DNA from: Schauerella aestuarii
GTDB taxonomy: Bacteria; Pseudomonadota; Gammaproteobacteria; Burkholderiales; Burkholderiaceae_B
Assembly (NCBI RefSeq): GCF_009866805.1
Contig: NZ_SIZW01000042.1
Coordinates: forward strand, 372,001 to 436,000
Length of the DNA: 64,000 nt
Reading direction: 5' to 3'
Part shown: positions 61,297 to 64,000 of the stretch, piece after piece
How the letters are laid out: the number at the start of each line of letters is the position of its first letter
How positions within the stretch are numbered: the first letter of the stretch is position 1
Notes under the pieces: generated by a model
What the model was told of the DNA's origin: nothing
Databases searched by the model: none
The model's input: the letters and a program-made list of their open reading frames with translations, nothing else
Position numbers and translations under genes: made by a program

Positions 61297-61455
61297 ATGA
61301 ACGACATGGGTTTGGGAATTTTGCTGGTGGCGCTCGCCTCGGTGTACGCCGCATTTGCCGCCTGGCGGCATGGCAATGACAAGCGCGACGTCGTCGCTTT
61401 GGCGGTATCGGCCGTCGCGATCGGTGCTACCTCGGGATTTGCGTTCGCGGTGTGA
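61297..61455 (+). CDS. Small hypothetical membrane protein, 52 residues
   Basis: An ATG at 61297 opens 52 codons to a TGA at 61453-61455. The protein has two hydrophobic segments (about 5-22 and 33-51) separated by the polar turn W-R-H-G-N-D-K-R-D, the plan of a small hairpin membrane protein. CGGGA lies 7 bases before the start. Codon use follows the high-GC third-position bias of neighbours. It occupies most of the gap between two minus-strand genes and has no recognisable family. It could be a non-coding stretch by chance, but the clean two-helix pattern argues for it. Confidence 0.6.
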   Translation: MNDMGLGILLVALASVYAAFAAWRHGNDKRDVVALAVSAVAIGATSGFAFAV

Positions 61456-61489
61456 CCGGCGTGTGGCGGTGACTCCGCCACCCCTCCGA

Positions 61490-62725
61490 TCAGCCGTCGG
61501 CGCGCGATAGAACCTTGCGTTCGAAGAAAAAGAACGGTCGCAGCTTGACGCCGACCATGTTGCCGGCAAACGCGGCCACCAGCCATACCCATCCGTGCAG
61601 GCTTCCCGAAGCGATGCCGGAAAAGTACGCGCCGATGTTGCAGCCGTAGGCCACGCGCGCGCCATACCCCAGCAACAATCCACCCACGACGGCGGCGAGC
61701 ACCGAGCGCATCGGGATATCCAGGCTGGGCGCAAACTTGCCGGCGAGCGCTGCCGCCAGCATCGCACCGCCAATAATGCCGAAGTCCATGACCGAGGTCA
61801 CGTCGGCGAATACGCTTTGCGCCAGTGCTGTGGCATTGGCCGGCGCCTGCCAGTACGCCCATGCCGTGGGATCGATCCCCAGCATCAGTGCACCCTTGGC
61901 CCCCCATAGTGCGAACGCCGACGTGATGCCCCACGGGCGCCCGGCCAGGGCGAGGGTGGCGAAGTTCAACACCGCCAGCGCAACGGCGCCCAGCACCAGC
62001 GGCCACGGCCCGCGCAGCAGGCGCGACGCGCCATGCCGCGAAGCAGGCGGTGCGGTTTCCAGGCTGCCGTGACGCCGTTTTTCCCATGCCATGGTGAAGG
62101 CGGCGATCGCCGCAAACAATGCCAGCGAAATTGCGATGCCCCACACGGGACCCACGGACGAGACCAACGACAGCGGCGGCAATGACGGCAGCGCCACCCA
62201 CCAGTCGAAATGCACGGTGGCGAGCACGGAGCCGATGACGAAGAAGAGCAGGGTGACGAGCATGCGGGCATTGCCGCCGCCCGCCGTGAACAACGTACCC
62301 GAGGCGCAGCCGCCGCCCAATTGCATGCCGATGCCGAACATGAAGGCGCCCACGATGACGCCTACGCCGGCTGGCGCCACCAGGCCGCGAACCTCCTGAC
62401 CCCACAAGACGCCGTTGGCCAGCGCCGGAAAAAACAGCACGACCGCAATCGCGAGCAATATCATCTGCACGCGCAGGCCGCGGCCACGCCCATCCATGAT
62501 GAAAACACGCCACGCCGATGTAAACCCGAAGGCGGCGTGATAGAGCGAGATGCCGAGTGCACCGCCGACGAGGAAGAGGGCGCCATGGCGTACGCCGTAG
62601 GCCATCCCCAACCATAAGGTGCCGACGATGAGGAGCACGAGCGCGCCGAACCCGGGCATGCCGGGCGATGGATTCGGCGGCGACGCCGTGGGCGGGGAAG
62701 AAAGGGGGGTGCTGGCAGTATTCAT
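61490..62725 (-). CDS. YeeE/YedE-family (TsuA-like) sulfur-compound transporter
   Basis: A 411-residue membrane protein with about ten to twelve segments in two inverted halves. Each half carries the diagnostic cysteine: Cys140 in G-G-G-C-A-S-G-T and Cys362 in Y-G-C-N-I-G-A, which in TsuA relay thiosulfate across the membrane. A Pro/Ser-rich 25-residue leader precedes the first segment. It lies 7 bases after the DUF3820 gene on the same strand. Thiosulfate or selenium/sulfur compounds are the expected cargo; no TsuB-type sulfurtransferase is next to it. Confidence 0.88.
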   Translation of the reverse strand: MNTASTPLSSPPTASPPNPSPGMPGFGALVLLIVGTLWLGMAYGVRHGALFLVGGALGISLYHAAFGFTSAWRVFIMDGRGRGLRVQMILLAIAVVLFFPALANGVLWGQEVRGLVAPAGVGVIVGAFMFGIGMQLGGGCASGTLFTAGGGNARMLVTLLFFVIGSVLATVHFDWWVALPSLPPLSLVSSVGPVWGIAISLALFAAIAAFTMAWEKRRHGSLETAPPASRHGASRLLRGPWPLVLGAVALAVLNFATLALAGRPWGITSAFALWGAKGALMLGIDPTAWAYWQAPANATALAQSVFADVTSVMDFGIIGGAMLAAALAGKFAPSLDIPMRSVLAAVVGGLLLGYGARVAYGCNIGAYFSGIASGSLHGWVWLVAAFAGNMVGVKLRPFFFFERKVLSRADG

Positions 62726-62732
62726 GGCAGGG

Positions 62733-62966
62733 TCAGGCTTCGTAAGGCGGGCGATTCGGGTCGCGGAGCGGATTCAACAGCGGCTTCAGACCATTGTGGT
62801 CGATCTCGCGCATCAATTCCAACAAGCGGCCAATCTCGCCCGGCGGAAACCCTTCGCGGGCAAACCAGTGCAGATAGGTGGCCGGCAGGTCGGCGATCAG
62901 TCGGCCCTGGTAGCGCCCATAGGGCATTTCCATGGTGACGAGCTTTTGAAGGTCTTCAGGGTTCAT
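62733..62966 (-). CDS. DUF3820-family small protein
   Basis: A 77-residue protein with the DUF3820 pattern: M-P-Y-G-R-Y-Q-G-R-L-I-A-D-L-P, then Y-L-x-W-F-A-R-E-G and L-L-x-L-M-R-E-I-D-H-N-G-L, ending P-L-R-D-P-N-R-P. Homologues such as YpeB of E. coli are of unknown function. ATG 62966 is the best start; a TTG at 62987 adds seven residues, and neither has a good ribosome site. It is probably co-transcribed with the YeeE/YedE gene. Confidence 0.85.
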   Translation of the reverse strand: MNPEDLQKLVTMEMPYGRYQGRLIADLPATYLHWFAREGFPPGEIGRLLELMREIDHNGLKPLLNPLRDPNRPPYEA

Positions 62967-63113
62967 TGCGTGGACGTCGACGTGCAAACCCGATATTTAA
63001 ACAGGTATCGTTCGTTGTCCCCAGCATGAGACCGCGATCACGCGGCGGGCCGGCAGGATCCCACGACACACGCCGGCGCGATGCGCACGGCCGGCGCACG
63101 AGGAGACACCATT

Positions 63114-64000
63114 TTGACCACATCCCCGCGATGGACGACCCGTCCCGACGGATCGAATTGGGGCGATTTCGGCCCGGACGATCGATTGGGCACCCTCAAC
63201 CATCTTCAGGCCGAGCAACGCCTGCGCGCGGCGTGCGAGATTAGAGAAGGACTCTCTTTTTCGCTGAGCCTGCCGCTGAATGTGCCGCATGCGCCGGTGC
63301 TCAATCCGCGCCGCAAGGGTCCGGTCATTCGCGCTGCCGAGAAAAATGGCGTGCCCATGTACCGGTATCCCCTGGCCAACGACGTTCCTGGCGCAACCGA
63401 TGTGATCAGCGACGATAGCGTGACGTTGTCGCCCCAGTACTCGACGCAATGGGACGCGTTGGGACATGTGGGCGCGCTTTTCGATCCTCATGGGACTGAC
63501 CGGCCCATGCCCACGGGGTACAACGGCTTCACGGTGAGCCTGCCGCACGACGACGGTTTCCAGGGCACAGCGGAATTATCCATTGCGCCGATGGCGATGC
63601 ACGGCATTCAGGGCCGGGGCGTGATGGTCGATCTGCGCGCGCATTTCGGCGATGCGCGCCGCCAGGTGACGCTGAAGGATCTGCAGCAGGTCATGGCGGC
63701 CGACAACATCGAGGTTTATCCGGGCGATGTGCTGTGTTTGCACACGGGCCTGGCCGACCTTGCCCTCACATTGGGCCCAGACGACCAGGAGCAACTGCGC
63801 ACGCGTTGCTGCGTGCTGGATGGTCGCGACGCCGACTTGCTGGCGTGGATCAAGCACAGCAGGATCGCCGCCATCGCGGCCGACAACCATGCGGTCGAAC
63901 AACGCAACCACACGTTGGACATGGCGCGCGGCCCGCTGCTGCCGTTGCACGAGCAGTGCCTCTTCAAACTCGGCCTGCCGCTGGGCGAGCTCTGGCATCT
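63114..64000 (+). CDS. Cyclase-family metal-dependent hydrolase, C-terminus beyond the window
   Basis: At least 295 codons of a cyclase-family (PF04199-type, kynurenine formamidase-like) protein, cut by the right edge. The N-terminus has W-G-D-F-G-P-D-D-R-L-G-T-L-N-H, typical of the long bacterial subgroup. Q-W-D-A-L-G-H-V-G follows, then M-H-G-I-Q-G-R-G-V-M-V-D-L and near the edge N-H-A-V-E and L-H-E-Q-C-L-F-K-L-G. Translation starts at a TTG (63114) with GAGGAG 9 bases upstream; no ATG fits. The family hydrolyses amides or lactones such as N-formylkynurenine, but the subgroup's substrate is not established. Confidence 0.85.
   Translation, partial: MTTSPRWTTRPDGSNWGDFGPDDRLGTLNHLQAEQRLRAACEIREGLSFSLSLPLNVPHAPVLNPRRKGPVIRAAEKNGVPMYRYPLANDVPGATDVISDDSVTLSPQYSTQWDALGHVGALFDPHGTDRPMPTGYNGFTVSLPHDDGFQGTAELSIAPMAMHGIQGRGVMVDLRAHFGDARRQVTLKDLQQVMAADNIEVYPGDVLCLHTGLADLALTLGPDDQEQLRTRCCVLDGRDADLLAWIKHSRIAAIAADNHAVEQRNHTLDMARGPLLPLHEQCLFKLGLPLGELWH

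Noticed and set aside
1-64000. CRISPR arrays, tRNA or rRNA genes, insertion sequences, prophage
   Set aside because: No regularly spaced repeats, no cloverleaf-like segments, no transposase or integrase frames were seen on reading both strands.

Overview
This 64 kb window is high-GC, densely coded bacterial chromosome. No gap between genes exceeds about 300 bases, and I see no tRNA, rRNA, CRISPR array, prophage or insertion sequence. The gene content points to a betaproteobacterium of the order Burkholderiales: a Bug/TctC-type solute-binding protein, several LivKHMGF-type importers, many FCD-type GntR regulators and a PaoABC-type aldehyde oxidoreductase. This assignment rests on family habits and not on a marker gene. 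Almost everything encodes uptake and catabolism of small organic molecules, organised as separate operons, each with its own regulator.

Region by region: (1) 1-4253 has a truncated GntR gene divergent from a Bug solute-binding protein, a gamma-glutamyltransferase-like enzyme and an M20 amidohydrolase. (2) 4393-12867 has a GntR/FCD regulator divergent from a tightly coupled operon: a solute-binding protein, LivH, LivM, LivG and LivF, a second M20 hydrolase and an M81 (MlrC-like) enzyme. Stop-start overlaps link most of its genes. (3) 12901-16642 holds single genes: an orphan TRAP binding protein, an alpha/beta hydrolase and a NERD nuclease-SF1 helicase. (4) 16818-22943 has two divergent short-chain dehydrogenase units. 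One includes a GntR/FCD regulator; the other includes a fused alpha-beta TPP-dependent E1 and a lipoyl E2. They are separated by a pair of FadR-type operators 21 bp apart.

(5) 23110-38615 looks like one regulon in two operons plus a regulator unit. Operon A is a LivK/H/MG-fusion/F importer, a quinone oxidoreductase, two SDRs, a 3-hydroxyacyl-CoA-dehydrogenase-family enzyme and a BKACE. Operon B is a split transketolase, an AroE-like dehydrogenase and a GMC oxidoreductase. Between them, on the other strand, lie a GntR/FCD regulator and a GldA-like dehydrogenase. An identical 19-bp palindrome-containing sequence precedes both operons, the best evidence that they form one pathway, whose substrate I cannot name. 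(6) 38703-46560 has a small membrane protein with a soluble aldose dehydrogenase, a LysR gene divergent from paoABC, and a cation-efflux protein.

(7) 46640-59060 is a near-complete C-P lyase phosphonate locus. phnGHIJKLM runs one way. phnF, a second phnM, a DUF1045 2H-phosphoesterase gene and phnN run the other way, converging on phnCDE. phnP and phnO are absent from the window. (8) 59267-64000 holds another CDF transporter, a four-repeat membrane protein, a 52-residue membrane protein, a YeeE/YedE transporter with a DUF3820 protein, and a cyclase-family hydrolase that runs off the right edge.

The strongest candidates for something undescribed are the 23-38.6 kb regulon and the phnM2-DUF1045-phnN unit of the phosphonate locus.
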